Positions 26,520 to 36,237 of a stretch of DNA of 64,000 nucleotides are shown one piece after another. The stretch is taken from assembly GCA_016714765.1 (NCBI GenBank), contig JADKCF010000002.1, forward strand, positions 186,001 through 250,000, in the 5' to 3' direction. The stretch comes from Saprospiraceae bacterium. GTDB lineage: Bacteria; Bacteroidota; Bacteroidia; Chitinophagales; Saprospiraceae. Position 1 is the stretch's first letter. Each line of letters begins with the position of its first letter. The notes below the pieces were generated by a model. That model was not told the DNA's origin. It searched no databases and worked only from the letters and a program-made list of their open reading frames with translations. The position numbers and the translations under genes were made by a program.

Positions 26520-26954
26520 ATGAACAATATCAAACTGTACCCCTTGTTTCAGGGTAAAAATTTTAACCACTTATTAGAAGACGTGTTCAGCAGGAGCATT
26601 TCAGATTTTGTAGGATCTGATTTTTCAGTCACCTCACCGGCTGTAAACATTGCAGAACTTGATGATCATTTTACTATAGATGTCGCAGCACCAGGACTGG
26701 AGAAAAAAGATTTTAGTATAGTAACAGAAAATCATCAGCTGGTGATTTCAGCATCAAAAGAAAGTGACCCAGTGGATGGTAAATGGACTAGAAAAGAGTT
26801 CGATTACAACTCTTTCAGAAGAGTGTATCAGCTATCAGATGACGTGGACACCAGCAAGATACATGCTGAATACAATAACGGTATTTTGACGCTGGTCCTT
26901 CCTAAAAAAGAAGAGGCTAAAGCAAAATCACCGGTCAAAATAGAAATTAAGTAA
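26520..26954 (+). CDS. Hsp20/alpha-crystallin family small heat shock protein (second of pair)
   Basis: A 144-residue small heat shock protein with the alpha-crystallin domain at about 35-130 (SPAVNIAELDDHFTIDVAAPGL, KEFDYNSFRRVYQLSDDVD, AEYNNGILTLVLPK). A longer frame from TTG 26472 overlaps the previous gene; the ATG at 26520 (MNNIKLYPLFQG) fits the family better. It differs enough from its neighbour that the two could form mixed oligomers. A terminator follows 37 bp after the stop. Confidence 0.93.
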   Translation: MNNIKLYPLFQGKNFNHLLEDVFSRSISDFVGSDFSVTSPAVNIAELDDHFTIDVAAPGLEKKDFSIVTENHQLVISASKESDPVDGKWTRKEFDYNSFRRVYQLSDDVDTSKIHAEYNNGILTLVLPKKEEAKAKSPVKIEIK

Positions 26955-26990
26955 TAGGGGATAGTTTTTCATAATTTTGTTTTTTAAAGT

Positions 26991-27032
26991 AGGGGATTTT
27001 CGGTCATGCCGGAAATCCCTTCCGTTTTTTTT
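26991..27032 (+). terminator. Terminator after hsp20 pair
   Basis: AGGGGATTTTCGG pairs with CCGGAAATCCCTT (two mismatches), then CCG and a run of eight T. Confidence 0.8.
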
Positions 27033-27046
27033 ATGGCAAAACATAT

Positions 27047-27080
27047 AAAAAAGGAGGTGTAAAATTTTTACTCCTCCTTT
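27047..27080 (-). terminator. Terminator of minus-strand ECF gene
   Basis: A long stem (AAAGGAGG and GTAAAA arms, one mismatch) is followed on the minus strand by TTTTTT. It lies 45 bp beyond the sigma-factor stop, facing the hsp20 terminator. Confidence 0.75.
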
Positions 27081-27124
27081 CATTGAATGACAAACAAAAC
27101 TTTATTTTGAACTACCACCGGGGA

Positions 27125-27715
27125 TTACATTACCATTTCAACTTCTGTCACAAGTTTGCGCAGATTGATGAGAGCGTATCTCATCCTACCTAACGAAGTA
27201 TTGATACTTACCCTGGTCATCATTGATATTTCTTTGAAGCTCATATCTGCATAGTGTCTTAGGATGACTACTTCTCTTTGTTCGTCTGGCAACTGGTCTA
27301 TCAGGGTACGCAGTTTGGTATGAATCTGACTTTTCATGATGCTGTTTTCCATATGATCATCTTTGCATTCCAAAACATTAAATATGTCAAAAGTTTCTGT
27401 AGATGATACTTTGGTCATTCTTTTGGATCGCCTGAAGTGGTCTACGCACATATTATATGCAATGCGCATGGCCCATTGAAGAAACTTGCCTTCGTTATTA
27501 TACTTTTCCTTGCGAAGTGTATCTATTATCTTAATAAATACCTCCTGAAAAATATCTTCAGCCAGTTCAGTATCTTTAACAAAAAGATAAATGGATGTGA
27601 ATATTTTATCCTTATGTCTTTTTAACAAGACTTCAAAGGCATTCTGATTTCCATTAAGATACAATGAAATAAGTTCCTGATCGTTTAACATCTTAAGCTG
27701 CATACCTACACACAT
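27125..27715 (-). CDS. ECF RNA polymerase sigma factor
   Basis: A 196-residue ECF sigma factor unrelated in detail to the twins at 11900 and 12634. Region 2 (about 35-95) contains FVKDTELAEDIFQEVFIKI and FLQWAMRIAYNMCVDHFRR. Region 4 (about 135-190) contains LPDEQREVVILRHYADMSFKEISMM and a helix-turn-helix with NTSLGRMRYALINLRK. In-frame ATGs at 27703 and 27691 are also possible starts; 27703 (MQLKMLNDQELISLY) matches relatives well. No anti-sigma gene is adjacent. It is probably a single-gene unit. Confidence 0.92.
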   Translation of the reverse strand: MCVGMQLKMLNDQELISLYLNGNQNAFEVLLKRHKDKIFTSIYLFVKDTELAEDIFQEVFIKIIDTLRKEKYNNEGKFLQWAMRIAYNMCVDHFRRSKRMTKVSSTETFDIFNVLECKDDHMENSIMKSQIHTKLRTLIDQLPDEQREVVILRHYADMSFKEISMMTRVSINTSLGRMRYALINLRKLVTEVEMVM

Positions 27716-27909
27716 TATTTATGGGTTAAATAAATTTTCTTATTTGAAAGTGTAGATATTTACTCTATACGCGCTTAATTTTGACTGATGTTAATTAAAA
27801 AAGTTAAATTAGGAAATACAAAGATAAGCTACTTTTCCAATTTGTCAATACTTTATTCAAAATTATTTCATAAATTGTGCCAAAGATATTTTTATCAGAA
27901 TATAATTTA

Positions 27910-27917
27910 TACATTTG
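27910..27917 (+). promoter_or_regulatory. Promoter -7 element of tRNA-Leu
   Basis: TACATTTG (TAnnTTTG) lies 12 bp before the tRNA. Confidence 0.6.
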
Positions 27918-27929
27918 CGGCATTGTATT

Positions 27930-28011
27930 GCCGAAGTGGTGAAACTGGTAGACACGCACGTTTCAGAGGCGTGTGACGCGAGTCATGCGGGTTCGAGTCC
28001 CGCCTTCGGCA
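27930..28011 (+). tRNA. tRNA-Leu (anticodon CAG)
   Basis: An 82-nt class II tRNA. The acceptor GCCGAAG pairs with CTTCGGC, the D stem is GTG/CAC, and the anticodon stem CACGT/GCGTG holds loop TTCAGAG with anticodon CAG. The long variable arm is TGAC-GCGA-GTCA and the T stem GCGGG/CCCGC. CCA is not encoded. Confidence 0.97.
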
Positions 28012-28018
28012 CCCCCTA

Positions 28019-28058
28019 AGTCCTGATAGTTTTAAATAGCTATCAGGACTTTTTTTTT
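28019..28058 (+). terminator. Terminator after tRNA-Leu
   Basis: AGTCCTGATAG pairs perfectly with CTATCAGGACT, followed by a run of nine T. Confidence 0.92.
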
Positions 28059-28073
28059 AATTATTGTCCGTGG

Positions 28074-28113
28074 TAAAAAAAAAGTGCTCAGCATAATTTA
28101 TATCCCGAGCACT
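28074..28113 (-). terminator. Terminator of the PspC operon
   Basis: On the minus strand AGTGCTC and GAGCACT flank a 17-nt loop and are followed by a run of nine T, 27 bp past the PspC gene's stop. Confidence 0.78.
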
Positions 28114-28139
28114 AAATACAAAACCTGTTAAAAAATCAC

Positions 28140-30332
28140 TTATTGTAACTTAGTTCTTTTAGGGTTCCCCAACAGTTTGATATTGATATCGTCAGGTTCA
28201 CTTGTAGAAAAAGTTTCTGTAACATGAAGAATAGAACCATCTTTACCATCACCCTTCCACACTGCTTCTTTTACTATATATTTATCAGCAATGATTTTAG
28301 ATTCAGACGCTATATCCAGGTTTAATTGTACCCCATTTCCGGTCAACCGAAGAGTTTGAGTACCATCCATAGATATATCCATTGATTTTATACTACCGGT
28401 AAAATCTATTTCTGTGTCGTCGTTATCATCATAATAACCGGTGCATATCATTTTGAGTTTATCTTGACTGAATCCTTCTATTTTTGCAGTATGGACTCCG
28501 TCAAGTTGTATCATCTCCAGAGATGGTGCATTGATTCTAATCAAAATACCATCCGGATCTGATGAAAAACCTGAACCTATACTGAAAGTCTTATTGATGT
28601 TGTTAAAACCTATGGATTCGACATCGCTTTTATTTCCTTCCACAGTCACAGAAGGTATATCAGATTTGGTGATGACAACATCAAACCCGTTTTCGACGAT
28701 GATGCTTGTAAAAGAATTGGATGTTATTTCTTTTTTAAAATGGTGAATATTTTCCCATGCATCTGACTTCAAGCCGTTGGATGTCATAACCCATTTCATA
28801 TTTTCAGTATTTCCATAGATTTTGTCCCATGATATGACAGATGATTCTTTCATTCTCTCTTTGGAATGATTGTCAAATGTAACGATTTTGCCTTCCGGAA
28901 TGTATAAGGTATATTCTATTTGCTGATTTCTGAATTTTTTATTTTTTGGAAAAGTAAGAAATTTGGAAATGCTGATCTGATTACCTGTTACTGTGAGGTC
29001 ATTATTGACATAAAGTGTGTTTTCTTGTGCTTGATTTTGGCTTTCACCTCTGGCTGTTATGTGTTTTTCTATATGTACAGCTTGATCCTTTGATTTTTCT
29101 ATCATTATATTTACATCCCTGAAAGCCCATTTGTCATCCTTTTCGGTAAAAAATTTGCCAATATGGATACCCATAGAATGGTCAATATTTTCTTCGGGCA
29201 TCACCAGACTGATTTCTTTACTGTCGATGTTGTAATCGGAAGTAGTCCGGTATTCGTACACATTGCTGTATTCCTTGACAGTACTCATAGCGGCAAAGGA
29301 AGTAGTGAAAATGGATAAAAACCATGCTGTCCAAAACCCGGTTTTGACATTTTTATGAACCCTGTACCCAAAAGCTATTCTGGCGAGAAAGAGCATAATG
29401 CCCAAAATAGGAAGGCCTACCGTAAAAAAAAGAGATCCGATACCGAGGTAACTCAGGAATCCTGAATCTGGCCCCGCAGCAAATAATATGGGGGATGCTA
29501 AAGACAGACCTACGAATGATGCTGCCCATGTCAAACCCAGCAGGGACAAAACAATTACTGAAAGAACTGTTATAACGGGTGTAAAAAATTTTCTCAAAAA
29601 GATAAATATGCCCGACCCTACTGTTGCAAAAATATTTAATCCATTGGCCAGTACTGACTTTGCAGTGAACCCTGGGGATGTGCCATCACTTTTTTTTTTC
29701 GAACCCAGGTCTTTGCTCCATTCATTGATTTTATCACCAAATTCAGTCAGTTCTTCTTCTACTACTTTAGCAATATTCTGAATAGTAGCCGGCTCTCCTC
29801 TCATGGAAAGTTTATCTCCGGCATTGGATGCTTCAGGTACAAGAGCCCACAAAATTATATAAGTAATCACACCTATACCCCCGGTAAAAAACAGCAAAGC
29901 AAAGATCAGTCGTATCCACAATGGATCCTCTATACCCAGATAAGCAGATATACCTGAACAAACACCACCAATTTTTTGGTCATCAGGATCCCTGAAAAGC
30001 CTTTTGCCGGTTTGTATTCTTCCGTGTGATGGTTTGGCTCTGCCGGATGCATTGTAAGTATCTGACATGGGTTCAGCTCCGAAATCTTCGGGTTTGCCCA
30101 TAATCATGATGACTTCATCTATTTCCTTCATACTGATGATAGCGCGGCCTTTCAGATGCTCCTGAAATAACTCAGCCATACGTACTTCTATATCATATAG
30201 TATCTCTTCGCAGCCGTCAGACGCTGAAAAGTGCTTTCTGATGGTGCCAAGATAATCCTGTATGTATTCATAAGCATCCTCGTCGATAGCAAAAGGATAG
30301 CTTCCTAAATTGATATTAAAGGTCTTATTCAT
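28140..30332 (-). CDS. PspC domain membrane protein with C-terminal GIN/DUF4097-like beta domain
   Basis: A 730-residue protein in three parts. Residues 1-95 form a small helical regulatory domain (IQDYLGTIRKHFSASDG, MGKPEDFG). A PspC domain follows (about 108-170, KRLFRDPDDQKIGGVCSGISAYLGI, then a membrane helix ending ALVPEA). Three or four more membrane helices lie at about 230-345. Residues 370-730 are rich in beta strands and resemble the GIN/putative autotransporter-adhesin head domain. PspC proteins sense membrane stress. The padR gene overlaps it by 4 bp (ATGA), so regulator and target are one operon. Head-domain identity is inference. Confidence 0.88.
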   Translation of the reverse strand: MNKTFNINLGSYPFAIDEDAYEYIQDYLGTIRKHFSASDGCEEILYDIEVRMAELFQEHLKGRAIISMKEIDEVIMIMGKPEDFGAEPMSDTYNASGRAKPSHGRIQTGKRLFRDPDDQKIGGVCSGISAYLGIEDPLWIRLIFALLFFTGGIGVITYIILWALVPEASNAGDKLSMRGEPATIQNIAKVVEEELTEFGDKINEWSKDLGSKKKSDGTSPGFTAKSVLANGLNIFATVGSGIFIFLRKFFTPVITVLSVIVLSLLGLTWAASFVGLSLASPILFAAGPDSGFLSYLGIGSLFFTVGLPILGIMLFLARIAFGYRVHKNVKTGFWTAWFLSIFTTSFAAMSTVKEYSNVYEYRTTSDYNIDSKEISLVMPEENIDHSMGIHIGKFFTEKDDKWAFRDVNIMIEKSKDQAVHIEKHITARGESQNQAQENTLYVNNDLTVTGNQISISKFLTFPKNKKFRNQQIEYTLYIPEGKIVTFDNHSKERMKESSVISWDKIYGNTENMKWVMTSNGLKSDAWENIHHFKKEITSNSFTSIIVENGFDVVITKSDIPSVTVEGNKSDVESIGFNNINKTFSIGSGFSSDPDGILIRINAPSLEMIQLDGVHTAKIEGFSQDKLKMICTGYYDDNDDTEIDFTGSIKSMDISMDGTQTLRLTGNGVQLNLDIASESKIIADKYIVKEAVWKGDGKDGSILHVTETFSTSEPDDINIKLLGNPKRTKLQ

Positions 30333-30679
30333 TTTTTATTTGTTTTTAATTGGTTTTGTGATTGACTGACTGCATGATTTAGTTCCTGCCAGGTATCTTT
30401 TAGTCCTGCCAGAAACTCGCCACCCTGATCGGTGATCTGATAGTATTTGCGTGGAGGTCCTGATTTGGATTCTTTCCAGGTGTATTCGAGCAACTCTGCA
30501 TCTTTAAGCCTATTTAGCAATGGATAAAGTGTCCCCTCTACTACTATCAGCTTTGACTCTTTGAGTTTATTGATGATGTCTGTAGGATATGCTTCTTCCT
30601 GAGCGATGATAGACAGAACACAGAGTTCGAGCACACCTTTGCGCATTTGGGCTTTTGTATTTTCGATTTTTAATTCCAT
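30329..30679 (-). CDS. PadR family transcriptional regulator
   Basis: A 116-residue winged-helix regulator. The DNA-binding domain covers about residues 12-90 (GVLELCVLSIIAQEEAYPTDI, VEGTLYPLLNRLKDAELLEY, GPPRKYYQITDQG), followed by a short helix used for dimerisation. The PadR-PspC pairing with overlapping stop and start is common in Bacteroidota. The regulator probably represses its own operon through the palindrome found at 30764-30789. The ligand is unknown. Confidence 0.93.
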   Translation of the reverse strand: MELKIENTKAQMRKGVLELCVLSIIAQEEAYPTDIINKLKESKLIVVEGTLYPLLNRLKDAELLEYTWKESKSGPPRKYYQITDQGGEFLAGLKDTWQELNHAVSQSQNQLKTNKK

Positions 30680-30729
30680 GTTATCCTTGTTTGTTTAGTA
30701 AATGATGATGTTATCAACAATTGACACTG

Positions 30730-30737
30730 CAAAAATA
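30730..30737 (-). promoter_or_regulatory. Promoter -7 element of padR-pspC operon
   Basis: On the minus strand TATTTTTG matches TAnnTTTG, 50 bp before the padR start. The 26-bp palindrome lies 26 bp further upstream. Confidence 0.5.
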
Positions 30738-30763
30738 TGACTTTTAACAGTACCATGCAATAC

Positions 30764-30789
30764 ATAGTACTATCTTAAGACAGTACTAT
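30764..30789 (-). promoter_or_regulatory. Palindromic operator candidate for PadR
   Basis: A 26-bp near-perfect palindrome centred between 30776 and 30777: arms ATAGTACT and AGTACTAT around the core TCTTAAGA, with one mismatched pair. It sits just upstream of the padR promoter, where autoregulatory PadR sites are usual. Confidence 0.55.
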
Positions 30790-30840
30790 ATACAAACGAA
30801 TCGAATTTATCGACGAAATCTCAAAAATATCGATCAAACG

Positions 30841-32109
30841 TTACATTCTTTTCATCACTTTTTTTAAATCTTGGTCGAAAATGTATTGGTTTTTATTGAT
30901 GCGTAACAGAAAGTGATTATTTTTTAAGATGATATTCATATACTTTTGCCCAAGCGAGCAAAAAGGGTATCCAATCTCCTCATACTCATACTTTCCGTCA
31001 TTGTAAATCCTGTTTTTGTTGACATGGATTACCGCTGTCAGAAAAAAACCTGTGTTGCTGGCTCTGTTTTCGATATAAGCGCAATCTATTAGGTATCCGT
31101 AAGCATTGCCTACTTTATTATAAATACGAATACTATCCGGTATGGGTTCCTTAGAGTCACCAAACATAAGAAACTTGACATAGCTGTCATAGTATTCAGG
31201 ATGGTCGGCATAATGGGTATAAGTTTTTGGAAGATCTGACATACATTTTTTTAAAAAATCATAATCACCCGATGTAAGATCAAACTGTTGATTTTTTTCA
31301 AAATATTGAGGAAAAATGATGCGCTGCAGTGTCGCCTCCATATCCTGCAAACTGTAAAAATTTTTGCCGGTAAAGTCGAAGGGGCGATAAATCAAACTGT
31401 CATTCGCGTCTAGATATCCTACCCCTTTTACCGCATCAATGGCATGATGGTTCCATTCTTTTTGGGCTATAGATTCAGGGATGTCTAAAATCAATTTCTG
31501 ATCTCTGAAGAACCTAATGTTATTACTACGACGGTTGTCCTCTTTGCTCAGTCCGGGTATGCTCAGCCTGTGATTGATGACAGAATTTGTAAATACACCT
31601 TTGCCATGTAGTGTTTGATTGATGTAATCCTGGCCAAGCATCTCATAAAGTCTGTTGTATGCATCATTGTCGCTGACGGCAAATATTTTCTGAATATATC
31701 TTTCTATGCTTGGTTTTTTATTTGTTTTGGTCGTATCTGATAATGCAGGGCCAAGTTTATCATCTATGCCGGCTGTCAGCATGATATCATCTAGCTTGAT
31801 GTCTGTGCCGGCGAGCTGCCACTCTCTTAATTTTTGTAAAGCCAGGATAGCGACGGGCATTTTTACTGTGCTGGCTGGATAAAAGTATTTGTCATTTTGG
31901 AGATGATATGCAGAAGATTTGAATGCATCTTTCTTTTTGTCTACCGTAGTAAATATAACTTGTACCTCATATTCCGGATTACTGGCAACCGCAAATAGAA
32001 AGGGATCTTGTTTTATAAGTTTGCTTATGATATTTCTATTTCCTGCACACGACGTGAAGGTGAATAAAATGACATAATATGCTAAAAGCAAGACTCCGGA
32101 TGTTTTCAT
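30841..32109 (-). CDS. Serine hydrolase lipoprotein, class A beta-lactamase-like
   Basis: About 422 residues from ATG 32109, which overlaps the TauE stop by one base. A longer frame to 32274 only reads through that gene. The lipoprotein signal ends at FTSC (Cys 21). The serine penicillin-recognising fold has S80-T-V-K83 (SxxK), SDN in AVSDNDAYNRLYE and a KVG box (NKVGNAYGYLID) in place of KTG. It may be a peptidoglycan or peptide hydrolase rather than a resistance enzyme, since it is longer than class A beta-lactamases and carries a C-terminal addition. Function is inferred. Confidence 0.87.
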   Translation of the reverse strand: MKTSGVLLLAYYVILFTFTSCAGNRNIISKLIKQDPFLFAVASNPEYEVQVIFTTVDKKKDAFKSSAYHLQNDKYFYPASTVKMPVAILALQKLREWQLAGTDIKLDDIMLTAGIDDKLGPALSDTTKTNKKPSIERYIQKIFAVSDNDAYNRLYEMLGQDYINQTLHGKGVFTNSVINHRLSIPGLSKEDNRRSNNIRFFRDQKLILDIPESIAQKEWNHHAIDAVKGVGYLDANDSLIYRPFDFTGKNFYSLQDMEATLQRIIFPQYFEKNQQFDLTSGDYDFLKKCMSDLPKTYTHYADHPEYYDSYVKFLMFGDSKEPIPDSIRIYNKVGNAYGYLIDCAYIENRASNTGFFLTAVIHVNKNRIYNDGKYEYEEIGYPFCSLGQKYMNIILKNNHFLLRINKNQYIFDQDLKKVMKRM

Positions 32110-32879
32110 CAGAATAATTTTATTAATCCAAATTGTGTACAAATGGCAAAAATAATGATTGCAATCAGAAGGCGATAAGCCCAAATATGAATATCTGATC
32201 TCTGAGAGGCATATGCTGCAGTAAGGTACCCACCCAGTGTCTGACCTATGGCCATAATAATGCCCGCCTCCCAATTGACTAGTCCTTTATATGCAAAAAT
32301 GGCCAGGACTATTACAGTGTAGATAAGAATGATGATGGTTTTAATTGCATTGGCTTCCATAATGCTGTATCTGGATATAAGTACCAATACAGCAAGAAAA
32401 AAGATGCCCATTCCCATCTGAATAAAACCACCATAGAATCCAAGGGCAAGAAATACAGGTATACTCACCCAGAAGGGCAGTGCTTTTACATCTGATGTTT
32501 GTAGCCATCTTTCGGGCTTAACCATAATTACCAGCAGCATGATGATCATCAGATATTTAAATACAAACATAAATTGCTCATTAGAGACTATTGTAGCACA
32601 GTATACGCCAATGATAGCCCCGCTGATGGTGAGCGCAATGATTAGTTTTGATTTGGAAAGGTCAGTCACATTGTTTTTTGCAAAACCGGAGCTACTTCCT
32701 GCTGCTTGCAATAAAACACCGACTCTGTTGGTCCCATTGGCTATATTTCCTGGCAATCCTATCAGGTCAGTAAGAATGCTCAATGTAATGACAGATCCAT
32801 TTCCTGCAAGTGTATTGATGGCACCTGCGATAAAACTTCCTATCATGGCTGCGGAGTATTCCAAAACAGTGAGCTCCAT
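32109..32879 (-). CDS. TauE/SafE family sulfite/anion exporter
   Basis: A 256-residue membrane protein with about eight helices and the TauE/SafE family repeat. The N-terminal half has IGSFIAGAINTLAGNGSVITLSIL and NGTNRVGVLLQ; the second half has GFYGGFIQMGMGIFFLAVL. Members move sulfite, sulfonates or other organosulfur anions across the inner membrane. The substrate here is unknown. It lies 1 bp after methylmalonyl-CoA epimerase and overlaps the serine hydrolase start, so the three are probably one operon. Confidence 0.9.
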   Translation of the reverse strand: MELTVLEYSAAMIGSFIAGAINTLAGNGSVITLSILTDLIGLPGNIANGTNRVGVLLQAAGSSSGFAKNNVTDLSKSKLIIALTISGAIIGVYCATIVSNEQFMFVFKYLMIIMLLVIMVKPERWLQTSDVKALPFWVSIPVFLALGFYGGFIQMGMGIFFLAVLVLISRYSIMEANAIKTIIILIYTVIVLAIFAYKGLVNWEAGIIMAIGQTLGGYLTAAYASQRSDIHIWAYRLLIAIIIFAICTQFGLIKLF

Positions 32880-32880
32880 A

Positions 32881-33291
32881 TCAGGAAGTGCTTCTTATTT
32901 CCTGGCATAGTTCTACCAGTACGCCATGGGTACATTTAGGGTGTACAAAACAGACAAGTTTATTATCTGCACCGATTTTGGGCTGTTCGTTGAGAAGGAC
33001 AAAACCCTCCTGACGCAATCTTTCCATTTCAGTAAAAATATCCTCCACAGCAAAGGCCACATGATGAATACCTTCTCCTTTTTTCTCGATAAATTTGTGA
33101 ATAGCACTTTTTTCATCAGTAGCTGCAAGGAGCTCTATTTTATTGGGCCCTGACTGAAAAAAAGAAGTTATGACGTATTCTGAGGCCACTTCTTCTTTTT
33201 TATATGAGGCGCTGCCCAACAGTTTATGATATATTTCTTCAGCTGCATTCAGGTCTTTGACGGCGATACCTATATGTTCTATTTTATGCAT
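32881..33291 (-). CDS. mce: Methylmalonyl-CoA epimerase
   Basis: About 136 residues of the vicinal oxygen chelate fold. Family marks: MHKIEHIGIAVKDLNAAEEIY (metal-ligand His 6), PNKIELLAA, GEGIHHVAFAV (second His) and a late VLVELCQ (Glu). It interconverts the S and R forms of methylmalonyl-CoA in propionate metabolism. A longer frame to 33324 adds MFRFFFIKYSI, which relatives lack, so I prefer ATG 33291. It starts an operon with the TauE exporter and serine hydrolase. Confidence 0.93.
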   Translation of the reverse strand: MHKIEHIGIAVKDLNAAEEIYHKLLGSASYKKEEVASEYVITSFFQSGPNKIELLAATDEKSAIHKFIEKKGEGIHHVAFAVEDIFTEMERLRQEGFVLLNEQPKIGADNKLVCFVHPKCTHGVLVELCQEIRSTS

Positions 33292-33306
33292 GATGGAGTA
33301 TTTTAT

Positions 33307-33340
33307 AAAAAAAAACCTGAACATAGATCATGATCAGGCT
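33307..33340 (-). terminator. Terminator of the broken T9SS type B gene
   Basis: On the minus strand CCTGA and TCAGG flank a 13-nt loop and are followed by nine T, 39 bp after the stop at 33379. Confidence 0.7.
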
Positions 33341-33378
33341 TAATATTTCGAAAGTTTTATTATTTATTAAGATGTGTG

Positions 33379-36045
33379 CTACAGCCTTATCATGGTGACA
33401 TCACCTTTGACTGTTTTTGTAAATCCGAATATCGTGTATTTGGCTACCCAAACATAAGTATCTCCCTGTGCTTTCTGATCTTTTATCATACCATCCCACT
33501 CTTCTTTGATGTTATTGGACTCAAATACTTTTTGTCCCCATCTGTTAAAAATATAAAACTCATAATTTTGAATATCATCTATACAATATTCTGCAGTATT
33601 GATAGGACCGAAAGTACGGTTGAGCGACAATGCCTTATATGCCATTGTATCCTGCAAAGACCCGCCCTCGAATCTGTAATCTGTACCGTCTGGAAAAAAG
33701 ACATGTGCATACTTCAGTGTCTGAGGAGACAGATCATCTTCGGATAGCCTTGTGTGGCAGTGGCAGTATTGCCACAAACGTCACTGTCACAGTTACTTTC
33801 TGTATGTTCTGGATCTTTAACACTAATGTCAGGTGTTACAGCACTTTGCGACCAAACGTATTTAAATCTTCCATTTTTATCAGTTACAGCATTTAGCTTT
33901 ACCAAATTTTCAGCACAAAGTCTGGACTTATCCAATACTATGCTGACACTTTTAACACCTGGCCCTTCTATTTTGGAAGTAAATGAGGGATGGTATGCCA
34001 GTGCCGCTCGAATCCATCAGTAGAGGGGCTTACAGTGTAGGATTGTGGTAGCGATATCATTGATATTGATATTTTGGGTTTTCAGCACCTCTTGTTGCTC
34101 CATTCAGATTTTTCTGACCAAGCCCTGATGTGTTACCGGATGCAGTAAGTATGCCCGTGGCTTGTCCCTGATAACAATCCACGGCTACTTCACTGGATAT
34201 AGTGGCTGTCGTTATTTTTTTAGGGAATGCCCCGGTAGCGATTTCGGCTGTCGCACTCTCATCACACTGGTCTACTATTGTGACCTTGTATGTACCCGCC
34301 TGAGCTATTTCTATACTCTGTACTCCTGTTTCGTCTGTACTCCATGTGATAGACTTGATCTGAGGATGCCCTGGTATATATCCTGCATCCAGCCTCATTT
34401 TATTGTTACTGCAAAAATTACCAATAGCCAATTTTAACTGGGCCTGAGGTTTGTCATACCTTGCTAACTTGGATGTGTCACATAACATAAAACACACACC
34501 TTCATTGATCGTTACTGTGACAGAGTATTCACCTTCTTTGAATACTCGCAGACTATCTACTCCTCTGTTTGTACCGGTACTCCACTGATAATCCGTTGCA
34601 CCTTTTATGGGTGGAATACGAAAAGTCCAGTCTATAGGCTCATTAGGACAAAACGGTCTGACTTCCAGAGTTACTACAGCAACATCATATGCATAAGGTT
34701 TGGAAGCAAAAGTGACTGCTTTTTCTTCACCGGCTGATCGGGATGTCCATACGAGGGTGTCAGCACCATAACTATTATCTATCAATATGTTTTCTTCAAT
34801 GTTTTCCTCGCATGAAGAACTGCCATCATTGTCCAACTTTATAAAAGAAGGGCGAACTTTAGAGTCTTCGATGACGCTGTTGATAAAGGCTGACCCTCCA
34901 TCTTTGGTAGAAAAAAGAGCACCTGTAAAATCGAGGGTTCCTCCTACCCGGGGATATTTTTTCTTCCAGATGACCGTCCCGTTACTTCTTATTTTAGTGA
35001 CAAAATTATAGGCCTCCTGAGTGGCGGCATCAAAATTAAAACCTGCCACAAGTATATTTTTATCCTTATCGAGCGCAATGTGTTTTACCGTTGTGATATC
35101 ATCATCATTAAAGATCACTTTTTTACCCCAATCCACGTCACCGTTTTTGGTGGTTTTGATCAGAAATCCTTTGAAAGAAAAATTGAAAGTAGCATCGAGT
35201 TCGACAGACAACCCACCTATAATATAAGTAGAGTCAGGCATTCTTACGGCATCATACGCAAAAGGAAATCCGATGAGGGCTTCCAGGTCACTGTACTTTT
35301 TACTCCATTTTACATTACCCAATGTATCGGCTATGGTGATAAAAGAAGCTACATTGTTGGAGTCCACTATGCCCGAAAGCAGTAGTGTGCTATCTGCTTC
35401 AAAGGATAAATGAGTTATACTTTCAGACAGATCATCTCCATTATCATCTTTGGCTGCCAGCAATTTTGACCAGATGTTTTTACCTGCATAATTTTTTCGG
35501 CTTAGAGCTAGATCGTTTTCTGTTGAAGTTCCACCAATGTATGTATTGAAGATGGATTTATTATAATTGGCCAGTAAGTGGCTCTCTGCAGTACCATCAG
35601 CTATATTGGATACCGAAGAGTATGATTTCATCCATCCATCTGCTCCTCCTTTTCCCATCGCACCGATGACTTTGTTGGGGCTGGTCAGTGATTTTGTGAT
35701 AATGCTGTAGTAGATGCTATCGTTGTCCCCCTGCACGATGCTCCCTAATGCAGGTTCATAACCATTGAGTGACATCTCTACACCGATGGCTTTTGTCCAG
35801 TTGATATCACCTTTAGGTTTGTAGCTGGTTATGATTAGTGTATCAGAAAAAACTTCATTATTGGCATCTCTTTCGATTTCCAATTCGAGCGCCAGATAGT
35901 TTCCATCCTTCATCTGAGTGGAGCTGATACAAAGTATATCTTTGCTATTGACAGAAGGATAGGTCCTGTGGAATTTTTGCTGTGCAGTTCCTAGTTGTAA
36001 AATTGCAAAAACTGATAATAAAACAGCACTGATTCTGATATGCAT
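33379..36045 (-). pseudogene. T9SS type B (CHU_C) secreted protein, broken by frameshifts
   Basis: The 5' part (36045 to 34057, 662 residues) has a signal peptide ending at GTAQ, a beta-propeller-like region with repeated GNVKWSKKY and GDVDWGKKV phrases, and Ig-like modules. It ends at a TGA at 34057. Coding resumes in another frame (to about 33755, ending ESNCDSDVCGNTATATQGYP), then shifts again into the CHU_C sorting domain ending 33379 (NTAEYCIDDIQNYEFYIFNRWGQKVFESNN, then KTVKGDVTMIRL). That domain is the cargo signal for T9SS and closely resembles Saprospiraceae proteins. At least two shifts lie within about 320 bp; sequencing error or real decay is possible. Confidence 0.82.
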
Positions 36046-36173
36046 ATTTAGTATTTCTTTTTTGAATAAAGGTGCGACTTTCTAAAGTAAAGTCAAAAAT
36101 AAGATTAAACTTCAAAAGTACAATAAAAATCTTATCATTATATCTAAGAGCTGACGTTTGTATTTAATTTTAA

Positions 36174-36209
36174 CAAAAAAAAAGGGAACAACCTAATGGC
36201 CGTTCCCTT
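36174..36209 (-). terminator. Terminator of 36238-36912 gene
   Basis: On the minus strand AAGGGAAC pairs with GTTCCCTT across a 12-nt loop, followed by a run of nine T. Confidence 0.85.
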
Positions 36210-36237
36210 GTATGTTGTGATAATAGTATAATTTGGC

